Below are positions 35,290 to 44,733 of a stretch of 64,000 nucleotides of DNA, piece by piece. The notes below the pieces were generated by a model. It saw only the letters and a program-made list of their open reading frames with translations. It was not told the origin of the DNA and did not search any database. Within the stretch, counting starts at the first letter, position 1, and each line of letters opens with the position of its first letter. Origin of the DNA: Sesamum alatum (taxonomy: Eukaryota > Streptophyta > Magnoliopsida > Lamiales > Pedaliaceae); the NCBI GenBank assembly GCA_034509735.1, contig JACGWO010000001.1, positions 34,103,966 through 34,167,965 of the forward strand, read 5' to 3'. The position numbers and the translations under genes are program-made.

Positions 35290-35983
35290 TGACGTTTTTC
35301 TAATATTATGCTTTTTGCAACGGATTTACAATGGACTTTACAACGGAATGATATTTTCGCTGCAAATCCGTTGCAAAATATAAAGAATTTTATAGTGGAT
35401 ACAGTTGTCACAAACATATTGCCATGGATGGATCCGTTGCCAAAAATCATTGCAAATCCAAAGGCTCAATAATTAATGCCTACAGTTGTATCTACGGATT
35501 GCAACGACTTTATAGGTCGTTGCAATACCATTGCAAAATTGTCGGCAAGTTTTGCAACAGACAATTTTCCGTCGCTAAATCTGTTGCAAATCACAATATT
35601 CACTTTGCAACGACACGTTTTCGTTGCAAAGTCCGTTACACATATTTTGCAACGGATTTAACTAGAATTTTTGTTGCAAAGTATGCAACGAAAGATTTCT
35701 GTTGCGAAAACTGTTGGAAGTTTGCAACGGAATTGGTCGTTACAATATTTTGCCACGACTTTTGCAACGACTTATCTTGAATGTGGGACATCTTAAAGTT
35801 GACCGAATTTTGCAACGGGCGGTCCATTGCAAAATATCATTGTTAATTTGCAATGGAATTTCCAACGAAAATATAAAAAAAAAATAGAATCCGTTGCAAA
35901 AATCATAGCAAAAGTTGTTGCAAATTTGCAACAGATTAGTCCATGCAATATATCCATTGCTATAACCCTATTTTTTTGTAGTG
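35290..35983. repeat. Right terminus and subterminal repeats of CACTA-2
   Basis: Matches 9133-9830 in reverse complement, including the AAGATGTCCCACATTCAA segment. Frames of 60-118 aa across it are repeat translations. Confidence 0.85.
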
Positions 35984-36042
35984 AAAATTATAGAACGAAA
36001 ACACCAAATAAACCATTTTATGGACCAAAAATGTATTTAACC

Positions 36043-36373
36043 CGAAATGATAGTTTGATGGCTCTTTGAGTTGGCATATAGATAAGGCAATTTTGTCTAT
36101 AGTATGGAGTAATTTTGAAATTCAAATTAATTATGATTAAAGATGAAAGAGAACATCACACAATAATATTTGGTCCAAAAGTAAATAAATATGACATATT
36201 GTTAATTTTATCATGCATTAATCTATCTCACCTTTAATTCATGAACAAAGTAAATGATGATCTTAGCGTGTTATAGATATTTTGTCGTGAAGGGGGGGAT
36301 AAAATGCAAATAGTAAGAGAGGAGAGTTACCGAAAGCACCGAAGTTCTCACATAAGAAATGAATAGCCTAATT
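36043..36373. other. Unassigned AT-rich spacer
   Basis: No gene or repeat structure seen. Confidence 0.5.
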
Positions 36374-36376
36374 TAA

Positions 36377-37266
36377 AGGAGCGTTTTGCAAGAGCTTCTA
36401 CTTTCAAAGAAGTGATTTTCGTATAAAAAGTTAGAAGTTGTAGCAGAATCAAAAAGTGGAAATATTTATAAAAAAACTGAATAGCAGATGAAAGCTAAAC
36501 TAGTAATGTTTGGGAGAAAAACACTTCTAAAATATGTTTAATTGATTAAAGGCCAATTTGTCCCCATGTATTAAACAGATGCTATTTGCCTTAATATTTA
36601 CACTTATCTCTTGATTAATAAATAATTCTTTTTCTAAAAAATAATAATTTTATTTCAATTAGTATATCTCATATTTAATTTTTTTACAAAATGATTATAA
36701 CTTATATTATTAAAATATTCAATATTAATAGAAAAATAGGATGTTTAGTTCAATAATGTTCATATTATGTAATATAATTGTTCATTCATACACAATAAAA
36801 TAAACTTAAACAATATTGACAAAATAATTAATATTTTTTAATTAATCCTAGCAATTTAATTTGTATTTTCTATGATTTAGGAATAATATCATATAATAAG
36901 AAAAAAAATAGTAAAATTTTAAAATATAAACATGTGAAATTGTAAATTGTTAGCGATAAGTTATTCAAATCTATCTTTAAAATTTTAATATCAATTTTAG
37001 ATGAGCAATTTTGAAAATACATTAAAAATGATAAAATTTAATTAAAATTATTATAATGATGGTAAAGTAGTCCAAAAAGAAGTTAAATTTATTTACAAAA
37101 AATCCAAATCAGCTAGAAGCACCCCCTAAGATGCTTCCAGCTTTTGGCTTTAAAAGTGTTTGTTGTAGCAATTCCAGAAGAAGAAGTTAGCATCTCAAAC
37201 ACCTCAAAAGTGCTTTTCAGCATCCAGAAGCTGAAAAGCGTTTTTCCACAGCGCGCAAACACTCCC
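36377..37266. mobile_element. Probable PIF/Harbinger-like non-autonomous element (TAA sites)
   Basis: The left end is AGGAGCGTTTTGCAAGAGC. The right end, reverse-complemented, is GGGAGTGTTTGCGCGC. Subterminal parts pair, with AGCTTCT and AAAAGTG motifs facing AGAAGCT and CACTTTT motifs. TAA is found at 36374-36376 and at 37267-37269. The interior is AT-rich without genes. Confidence 0.5.
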
Positions 37267-37916
37267 TAAGAGGGTGTTTGATTAAGCTTTTTAAAATATC
37301 TTATAAGCTCCTAAATCTTATAAGATGTTTTAGAGCTTATAAGAGTTGGATTTTATTTTTAAAAATAAGCTCCTAAAGTTTGGTAAAATAAGATGTTAAA
37401 ACTTATAAAATGTTCACATCTTATAAGATGTTAGGGTGTTTAGCATAATAAGTCTTGTTTTATTAGTAAAAATGACAAAAAGTGATACTATTAAAATCAA
37501 ATAAATTGTTATTTTTATTGACATATTTTGTTTTTAAATATTTTTAAAATAATTTCATAAATAGTACACATTAGTTTAACTTTCAAATAAAAACTTATTA
37601 GAATAATTTTTTTTTACAAAAATTAAAAGAATGGCGGATTATGACCTAAATTTTGAATAAAATAATATATATGTACATTCATGCTAGTCGAATATTAATA
37701 TAGATATATATGTTTTCTCTCTTGATGCAATGACTATTTCTAATTGTATAACTTATAATGTCTTGAATTTATATTTTTTCAGTAAATATAATATCATAGA
37801 AATCTTATTTTCATTTAGCTATAATACTTATTATTTAATAATGAACCAATTCTCTTTTTAAATGGAAAAAATAAATTAATAACAATAAAGAATTTTTAAA
37901 ATTCTAGAAAAAGAGT

Positions 37917-38059
37917 ATATGTGTGTGTGTGAGAGAGAGAGTACAGGAGTGTGAGTGTGGTGTGTGTGTGTGTGTGTGTGTGTGGAAGAGAGAGAGAGGG
38001 AGAGTGCGTGTGTATGTATGTTTGTGTGTATGTAGAGAGAGTGTGCGTGTGTGAATGAG
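37917..38059. repeat. Compound (GT)n/(GA)n microsatellite
   Basis: About 140 bp of GTGTGTGT and GAGAGAGA runs in a mixed order. Likely length-polymorphic. Confidence 0.9.
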
Positions 38060-38083
38060 GTATTTTTATCAATTAATCTTATA

Positions 38084-38577
38084 GGGTTAATACATTTAGA
38101 CCCCTCTGAAATGCGTAATTACACTTCCCCCCAAAGAAGTTTTGAAATTTACATTTATACCCCCTCTAAAAATTCTTTGTTTACACCTGACCTCCATTCG
38201 TTTAAAGTTTGGGCGGAAAATGTTCATTTCAACAAAAATAATTACATAAATTTTCAATTTTACCTCTCATTTAGCATTCTCGTGCAATAATTTTTGTACT
38301 TATAAGGAAAAAATATAATAATATTGGCCTCACTCCATACATATACTTTACACTTATCCTCTTATAAGTACAAAAATATACATGAGAATGTTAAATGATA
38401 GGAAAAATTAAAAATTTGTGTAATTATTTTTTGTTGACGTGAACATTTTCGTCCAAACTCTAACGGATGGGGTCAGGTGTAAACAGAGAATTTCGGAGGG
38501 GGTGTAAGTGTAATTTCAAAACTTTTTTGGGGAAAGTGTAATTATACATTCTCAGAGGGTGTAAGTGTAATTAACCC
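38084..38577. mobile_element. Foldback Mutator-like MITE (494 bp), TSD TAATCTTATA
   Basis: Ends GGGTTAATACATTTAGACCC and, reverse-complemented, GGGTTAATTACACTTACACC; the arms pair over almost the whole length. An exact 10-bp duplication TAATCTTATA lies at 38074-38083 and 38578-38587. A 79-aa frame within is an artefact. Confidence 0.9.
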
Positions 38578-38793
38578 TAATCTTATATAACTTATAAGAT
38601 ATTTTGAAAAAAAATCAGAAAATGTTAATTTTTTTGAAGTGTTTATAAGACTAAAACATCTTATTTTGAGATTTTATAAGCTCTTTAACAAAAAATTTGC
38701 CAAACAAATTTTTGAAACTTATAAACTTCTAAACATGTTATAGTATATTTTGATAAACTTATAGCCAAACATCCTCTAACTTTAACATGCAAA

Positions 38794-39021
38794 TCAGAGT
38801 GATGGGCTTTTCCACTTGTAATCAACGTTTTCAGCTTTCAAACATTCAATAATCTGATGTAAAACCTGATTTTCATGTTGCAGGGCTTTCCACTTATCGA
38901 TGTTTTCAGCTTCCGAACAATCAATAACCAGATGTAAAACCTCAATTCCATGAAAATTGAAAATTCGGTTAATATAGTTGATAAAACTAACCTTTTCCCT
39001 AACAACATTCTCCAATAACAC
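38794..39021 (-). other. Unidentified open frame with a twofold internal repeat
   Basis: A 75-codon frame downstream of the DMP gene on the same strand. It has two copies of a roughly 25-residue unit (VLHLVIDCSEAENIDKWK and VLHQIIECLKAENVDYKWK), predicted helical. It is not recognised and could be a remnant of a coiled-coil gene. Its distance to the DMP stop is about 130 bp. Confidence 0.35.
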
Positions 39022-39149
39022 TTTCAGGTCAAATTATTTTCTCATGAGCCAAAACATGGATGAACATTGAAATTTAAATACCAAGAATGTCAGTTCAGGA
39101 TCACCGTAAGACTGGAGAATCAAGACGACAATAAAGTACATGGATTAAC

Positions 39150-39808
39150 TAACGGGGTGACAGAGGGGAATCCAACCCCAGGCGCCTGGTCGGGAACAAA
39201 AAGGAAGAAGAGGCTGCAGACCATCCCCTACTAACACCGGCAAGGTCGTCAGAATTTCGAAGGTCTCGTCTGACGGGGACGGATAGAAGCAGTGGATCAC
39301 ATTCTTATCCAACATCGCCACGGCCGCAAAAACCAGAATGGACATGAAGGCATGGAAAAAATCCACAAATCGGAGCCGAAATTTGTCCGCCTCCTGTGGT
39401 GGAAGGGCACTGGCGGAGCCGTCAATGACCCAGAGGCCCCGGAAGGTGGCCAGGCCGTAGCGCACCTTGCCCCGCTCGTCTCTGAAGCTGTCGGTGAAAC
39501 ACAAGACGAAGCACGAGGCCGCGCAGAAGCTGAGGAGACCAAGGGTGGTGGTTCGGCTGACGATGGATTTGCATTTGCCATCGTGGGTGAAAGACGGGGA
39601 GAAGAACCTGGAAAGCAGAACGGAGCCAGTCGGGAGGAGATGGAGAGATGGGCTGTTCCTTTGAGGCCTTTCGGACGACCTTCTGCGCCCGAGTTTTTGG
39701 TGGTTTGGCCCCGGCTGGTGGTGGTTGGTTCTCCAGGAGAGGAAATTGGAGGCCTTCATTTGATGATTGAATACCATTTCTTGATATTTCTTCCCTGCGG
39801 ATATCCAT
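39150..39808 (-). pseudogene. DMP (DUF679) membrane protein gene, frame-shifted
   Basis: DMP proteins are small plant proteins with four membrane spans, found in the endomembrane and plasma membrane; some act in gamete fusion and others in senescence. From the ATG at 39808 (context ACCATGG) the N-terminal frame reads MDIRREEISRNGIQ and PLLENQPPPAGAKPP, typical of the variable leader. A frame change near 39645-39655 moves to the core: LLPTGSVLLSRFFSPSFT (span 1), CAASCFVLCFTDSFRDERGK (span 2), RYGLATFRGLWVIDGSA, RLRFVDFFHAFMSILVFAAV (span 3) and NVIHCFYPSPSDE. The last span is scattered over different frames (PTRR, GVGFP) near 39150-39230. No stop interrupts the conserved core. About 220 codons is normal for the family. 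It is either a young pseudogene or an intact gene damaged by assembly indels. Confidence 0.88.
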
Positions 39809-40266
39809 GGTTTTTGGGATTGATTTTCCCCTTTTGTTCTGATGTTAATCCGTCCTGATTTTCGAGGATTTAACTAATCCTCTATATGCAGGGATTAATG
39901 GATGATTCGATGTTTTTATAAACGTGCAATGGTTCTTTTTATTCAAAGGTTTTTGAATGTATATGGGGTTGAGGGAGGGAGGGAAAGTAATGGTGGAATA
40001 TTATGAAGAGAGAAAATGAGGTTGTTAAATAGACATTAAATACAGAACTTTGAATTAATGAGTTCTAAAATAGGTTTTAAAGCGTCATATACGTTTGCGA
40101 GACTGTTAATGTAAAAGGAATCACTATTAATAGGGAGTTTTAATTAGAAAGGATTTATTTGGTTATCAATGTTAAATCGTGATGTTTTTTCTTTTTAACG
40201 AATTTTCAACCATCAGTCAGTTATGTGGATGAAATTATCTGGGTTTACACGTGTGTATATTATATA
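39809..40266. other. Upstream region of the DMP gene
   Basis: About 460 bp of AT-rich sequence on the promoter side of the minus-strand DMP gene, before a foldback element. I see no clearly placed TATA box that I would defend. Confidence 0.5.
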
Positions 40267-40275
40267 TATATTAAA

Positions 40276-41081
40276 GGGTTAAATATAGTTACCACCCCTA
40301 AAGTATCCACCCTACACCAATTATCCCCCTAAAGTATTAAAACCTTTAAAACCCCCCTAACCTTCTAAACACCTTTAATTTTGAAGTTCAAAAAGTCCAT
40401 TTTACCCTTACTAAAAATTAAATTTATGAAAAAAAAAATTAAAGGAATTTTTTAAAATACCAAAACCACTCTTTTTTTTAAGTTTTATTCTAATTCTATT
40501 TTCACTTGTTCATCGAGCTCTTTTTATTTTTATAATTCTAAAGTATTTAGAGCTCATTTTATTTTAGTTTCACTTATTTGTCAAATCAAGTTAAAAATAA
40601 ATTTATACATTCATATAATTTTCACATTTATATAATTACCATATATATATATAAATATATATTAATTATATATTTTTTTGTTACCTCATAACCAGCTGTT
40701 GGTTTTATTAATTTAAGTAAATATAAATATATATATATATATATATGCATGTATAAATTTATTTTTTAATTTGATTTTGGCAAACAAGGAAAACTAAAAA
40801 AAAAATGAGCTCCAAATACTTTAGGATTACGAAAATAAAAAGAGCTCGATGAACAAGTGAAACTAGAAGTAGACAAAGTTTTACAAAAAGAGTGATTTTG
40901 GTATTTTAAAAATTTCTTTATTTTATTTTTCAAAAAATAATTTTTAGTAAGGGCAATATGGACTTTTTGAACTTAAAAATAAAAGGAGTTAGAAGCCAGG
41001 GGGTTTTTTGAAGGTTTTAATACTTTAGCGGGGTAATTGATGTAGGGTGAATACTTCAGGGGTGGTAACTGTATTTAACCC
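40276..41081. mobile_element. Foldback Mutator-like element (806 bp), TSD TATATTAAA
   Basis: Ends GGGTTAAATATAGTTACCACC and, reverse-complemented, GGGTTAAATACAGTTACCACC, with arms of more than 200 bp. A 9-bp duplication TATATTAAA lies at 40267-40275 and 41082-41090. The centre is (AT)n-rich. It lies upstream of the DMP gene. Confidence 0.9.
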
Positions 41082-41118
41082 TATATTAAATTTGTTAAAG
41101 GAAATTGACGTGGTCATG

Positions 41119-41815
41119 GATTAAATGAGAAGTTTAATGGGAAAATTACCCTCGACAAACACTGTTTCCCAAGTTTAAATGTCCGTACAGAGAGGATTTT
41201 TTTAGAGAAAGAGAAAGAGAGAGAGAGTATAGAGTTATCAAATCATGAATAGGGTAAAATTACACTTTTGGTCCCATAGGATTGAGGGGTCAACACTTTT
41301 GGTCCCGTGCTTCCTGAAATGACCAATTTAGTCCCAAAATTAGGAATTTTCGACGTTTTTGGTCCCGCGCTTCCTGAATGACCAATTTAGTCCCAAAATT
41401 GAGAATATTCGACACATTTGGTACCACTAACGGTTGAGACGTTTGCTCTTAATATTTTTTGATAGAAATCAATCTAATGGGACCAAATATGTCGAAAAAT
41501 TCTCCATTTTGAGACTAAATTGATCATTCCAGGAAGCGCGGGACCAAAAATATCGAAAAATTCCCCAATTTTGAGACTAAATTGGTCATTTCAAGAAGTG
41601 CAGGACCAAAAGTGTTGATCCCCCAGTCCTATGGGACCAAAAAATGTAATTTGCCCATGAATAGTGAAGTTGGTTTAAAAAATAATATATGGGGTATTTA
41701 TAATGGCAACGAGAGTTTTATAGTATGCGTAGGGTGCTATGTGTTTATTATGTGGCTTATATGTAAAGTTATTTTTATACCCTTGTAAATAAATAAATAT
41801 TACTAATATATACAT
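41119..41815 (+). repeat. Direct repeat 1 flanking an unclassified block (holds a MITE)
   Basis: From GATTAAATGAGAAGTTTAA to ATATACAT, about 285 bp once the internal MITE is removed. It is repeated at 43643-43914 in the same orientation with about 10 percent difference by eye. No TG...CA ends, so it is not clearly an LTR. Confidence 0.8.
41253..41655. mobile_element. Foldback Mutator-like MITE (403 bp), TSD CATGAATAG, with empty site in the window
   Basis: Ends GGTAAAATTACACTTTTGG and, reverse-complemented, GGCAAATTACATTTTTTGG, with internal units of TTTGGTCCC and AATTTAGTCCCAAAATT. The exact 9-bp duplication CATGAATAG lies at 41244-41252 and 41656-41664. The direct repeat at 43.7 kb carries the same flanks (CATGAATA then ATGAAGTTGG) without the element. 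Confidence 0.93.
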
Positions 41816-42156
41816 CACATAGCCCCTCACTCTCGACGGAATACTTAGCGTTGGAATAGTAATCCGTTTTGACAATAAGCAATTATGTGAAGAGAAAATG
41901 GAGCCTCTAACACATGGGAAGGCATGGATGGGAAAACATTAACGGCCAACAGCAGGCTACCTCACTGGGCCTTCTCACTAGCTCTAGGTAGCTTAAGCTG
42001 GCATAGCGGGGAGCGACTGCATCCGAGGCGACTCACTACCTTGAGCTTGGATAGCCGCAAGGCGACGATTGATAGGTGTTGGGATTCGCCAGGCCATGGT
42101 CGCAGTCACAGTCGCGAGCAGTGAGCCTCGCACACGACGCCAGCTTGAGGCAATGC

Positions 42157-42300
42157 CTCGATCTGGCAGGCTGGGCGCTCTCGCCAGCTCGAGCATACCA
42201 CGATCTGGTCGGGAGAGTAGGTGCTCGACGCGTCGAAGCGAGCCCCCCCTACCAGGTCGAGGACTGCCTCGATCTGGCTGGCGCCCCTCGCCAGATCGAG
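42157..42300. repeat. GATCTGGC hairpins
   Basis: CTCGATCTGGC (42268-42278) pairs perfectly with GCCAGATCGAG (42290-42300) around an 11-nt loop. A related pair with one mismatch lies at 42157-42167 and 42183-42193. Between them are further CTGG/CCAG repeats. Confidence 0.7.
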
Positions 42301-42533
42301 CACTGTCGCGGGCAATTGCGCTTCGTGCACTGCCTCGGCCTGGTGCATGCGCAATCGAGTTTCCTTTAGTCGACTCTTCGTCTCATGCGAAGAATGATGT
42401 TCATCTGTATTTGGTACAATATTCACCTAATCACATCATGACCTTTATGTAGCTGCAAAGCAACAAAGAGATCTCTTTTCTCGAGACTACACTCATCCAA
42501 GAAGAGGGGGGTGCTTAACCTCTAGTCTCCCCC

Positions 42534-42845
42534 TTAGGGCTCTCCTCCTCGAGATGACACTCTTTTTAGGAGGAGGATGTGCTCGACCTTCCCATTCCTC
42601 TGAGGGCACTCTTCATCGAGATGACATATTCCAAGAGGAGGAGGTGCTTAACCTTCACTCTTATGGTCGGATGTTGTGGCGTGTAATTCGGCAATACTTA
42701 GTTCTTGGGAAACTCTTTCCGACTTTTATGGTTGGATTTTTTGGCATGTCATTCAGCAATACTTAGTACTTGGGATGACTTTTTTTCCGATCTTTATGGT
42801 CATACGTTTTGGTGGGTAATTTGGCACTATTTAGCACTCATGATG
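42534..42845 (+). repeat. Short tandem series of about 68-75 bp units
   Basis: A pair of units near 42534-42650 (CATCGAGATGACA, GAGGAGG) is followed by three units beginning TTTATGGT at about 42661, 42727 and 42796 (GGCAATACTTAG core). Confidence 0.65.
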
Positions 42846-42910
42846 TAGTTGTTATACGTGTTCCGTTATTTCTATTTTGGTTACCTTTATGGAAGTTGAC
42901 TCAAGGAATG

Positions 42911-43255
42911 CTTTTGCTCTTGTTCCAGAGTTGATCTTTTACTGACTTCAAGGGAGCAAACTCTCTGTGGCATTATTCTTGATGAGGATCTCAAGTTTCA
43001 TCTATGGGGACCTGCCTTAAGAAATACTTGCTCATGTTCCTGAGTTGGTCTTTTATGAACTTCAAGGGATCCAAAGTTTTCGGGAAATATTTTTTACGAC
43101 GCTCTCAAGTTTCATCGATGAGGACATTGCCTCAAAATGATACTCGCTCATGTCCCAGAGTTGGTCTTTTATCAACTTCAAGGGGATGCAAAGTTTTCGG
43201 AACAATATTCTTGACGAGGATCTCAATGAAGTTTCACGTATGAGGTCCCGGGGCA
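42911..43255 (+). repeat. Tandem series of three units of about 115 bp
   Basis: Units begin near 42911, 43026 and 43142, each with GTTGGTCTTTTA or GTTGATCTTTTA, ACTTCAAGGG, and TCTCAAGTTTCAT or a near match. Similarity is high but not exact. Confidence 0.7.
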
Positions 43256-43642
43256 ACATCGATTTTTTCCTCTAAGGTCCTCTTGAAACTTCAGTGATCT
43301 CTACGTCTAATTTGATTCTTTTTATTGAAACTACAACAAGAAAATTAACTTCATTACTTAGAGTTCGCATTACAATGTCTTAGGAGAAATTAAAAAGGGG
43401 GATAATGGTATGGCGAGCTCCTACTCGAGCTTTCTCCTATTACAAGTGAATAGCCAAAAAGATTATTTTTCCTGCTATGCAAACTTAGGGTTACTACTTC
43501 ATGGAGAGAGAGTCTTTTTCCGCGTGTCCCCCTGAGATCATGAGATGACTCCTACTATGAGGAGCTAGAGTTGATGGTAGCTCTCACGGTGATGCTTGGC
43601 TTAAGCTCACCATGGGTTGCACAACCTTGCCTTCCCTTGCTA

Positions 43643-43914
43643 GATTAAATGAGAAGTTTAACGAAAAAATTACCCTCGACACACACTGCTTCCCAAGTTA
43701 AATGTCCATAGTGACAGAGTTTTTTAGAGAGGGAGAGAGTATAGAGTTATCAAATCATGAATAATGAAGTTGGTTTAAAAAATAATATATGGGGTATTTG
43801 TAGTGCTATTTTAAGTTTTATAGTATGATAGGGTGTATGTGTTTATTTTGTGGCTTGTATGTAAAATTTACTTTTATACCCTTATAAATAAATTAATATT
43901 ACTATTATATACAT
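43643..43914 (+). repeat. Direct repeat 2 (empty MITE site)
   Basis: Matches 41119-41815 without the MITE. Contains CATGAATAATGAAGTTGG at the corresponding position. Confidence 0.8.
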
Positions 43915-44562
43915 AAAAAAATTAGTGTTATTACATTTGTACAACAACTTATTTTGTGTTGCTTAGACTTTGTAAAATATTTATTTGACTTGCAATAAGT
44001 CAACCAAGGGCAAAAATGAATCTTCATTCAATTTTTCAGAAAATTTTGTCAATTTTATTAATTGACGGATCTATTTGTTGAATGAAAATAAAAATAAGGG
44101 TACTAGGTGTAATTTCTCAAACCACAGGGATTCTTCGTGTAATTACACCAAATCTCAAGGGAGGGGAGTGTAATTATCCCTAAATTATATAGCAAGTAAT
44201 AAACTGTTCATGTGATTGGTGTAAAATTCAGAGAAAGTGATCAATCACATGACAAGTGTATTAAACTTGCTCTATAATTTATTTGGTTTGGCAAAACCTA
44301 GTTCGGGTAAGAATTTCCATAACTTAGACGATGATTGGCCTGGCTTATGAGCTCATAAAAACATCTTATAAGATGTTTGAGAGCTTATAAGATCTCAAAA
44401 TAAAATGTTTTGGATCTTCTAAACTCTTAAAAAAATTTAACATTATCCATTTTTTTCAGAACATCTTATAAGCTCTGTAAAATTGAAGATAAAAATTACA
44501 TTCATATCCCCTTGAGGTTTGACATAATTATAAATGCATCCCTATTAGATCGAAAATTACAT
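43915..44562. mobile_element. Fragments of small inverted-repeat elements
   Basis: A stretch to about 44180 contains GTGTAATTACACC and GGAGTGTAATTATCCC, motifs of foldback elements like that at 38084. AAACATCTTATAAGATG near 44355-44400 resembles the inside of the Tourist-like element at 37270. Boundaries cannot be set. Confidence 0.4.
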
Positions 44563-44733
44563 CATTACAAAAAAATAGATCTATAGCAACGGAATTTTGC
44601 AACGGATTTGATGAAAAATCCGTTGCAAAACAGATTTGTCACGGACTTTTGCAATGAAAAATTTTCGTTGCTATAGGTACCACTGCTATATAGCAACGGA
44701 TTTTTTGGTCATTGCAAAATATTACCACGGATT
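44563..44733. mobile_element. CACTA-3: end of another copy of the CACTA-1 family, cut by an LTR
   Basis: CATTACAAAAAAATAGATC at 44563 is followed by CTATAGCAACGG, TTTTGCAACGGATTTG and the GGTACCACTGCTATATAGC segment, collinear with 31415-31590 in CACTA-2. It is broken at 44734 by LTR-C; the rest is not in the window. Confidence 0.85.

Larger units (their letters stand above)
31415..35983 (-). mobile_element. CACTA-2: 4.57 kb deletion derivative of the CACTA-1 family, TSD AAA
   Basis: The ends are CACTACAAAAAAACAG (31415) and TTTTTTTGTAGTG (ending 35983), flanked by AAA on both sides. Its right end matches the left end of CACTA-1 and its left end the right end of CACTA-1, so it is inverted relative to CACTA-1. 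It retains the start and the end of the TNP2-like gene but lacks Transposase_21 and DUF4218, and has no TNP1-like gene. It would need transposase from elsewhere. Confidence 0.92.
31022..36042. mobile_element. Small foldback-type element split by CACTA-2
   Basis: The left part (31022-31414) starts GTTTAAATATATTTTGGTTC and is built of ATTTTGGTC units. The right part (35984-36042) ends GGACCAAAAATGTATTTAACC. Joined across the CACTA-2 insertion they form a TTTAAATA...TATTTAA-bounded element like the other foldback elements here. I could not read a clear outer target duplication. Confidence 0.5.
37270..38776. mobile_element. Tourist-like (PIF/Harbinger) element with a nested insertion, TSD TAA
   Basis: The termini are GAGGGTGTTTGATTAAGC and, reverse-complemented, GAGGATGTTTGGCTATAAG. 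They are flanked by TAA (37267-37269 and 38777-38779). AGCTTATAAGA and TCTTATAAG motifs repeat inside. It hosts the foldback element at 38084-38577 and a microsatellite. Confidence 0.7.
41816..43642. other. Unclassified GC-rich block with nested tandem repeats
   Basis: 1.83 kb between direct repeats. The first part (about 41990-42370) is GC-rich with hairpins. The remainder consists of several short tandem series. Frames of up to 127 aa are found on both strands but look like GC-rich chance frames, without domains. I cannot assign it to a known element class. Confidence 0.5.

Noticed and set aside
39292..39858. 188-codon plus-strand frame
   Set aside because: It is the antisense of the DMP coding core, which is clearly the real signal on the minus strand.
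42069..42452. 127-codon plus-strand frame and partners
   Set aside because: GC-rich hairpin region with similar frames on both strands and no domain.
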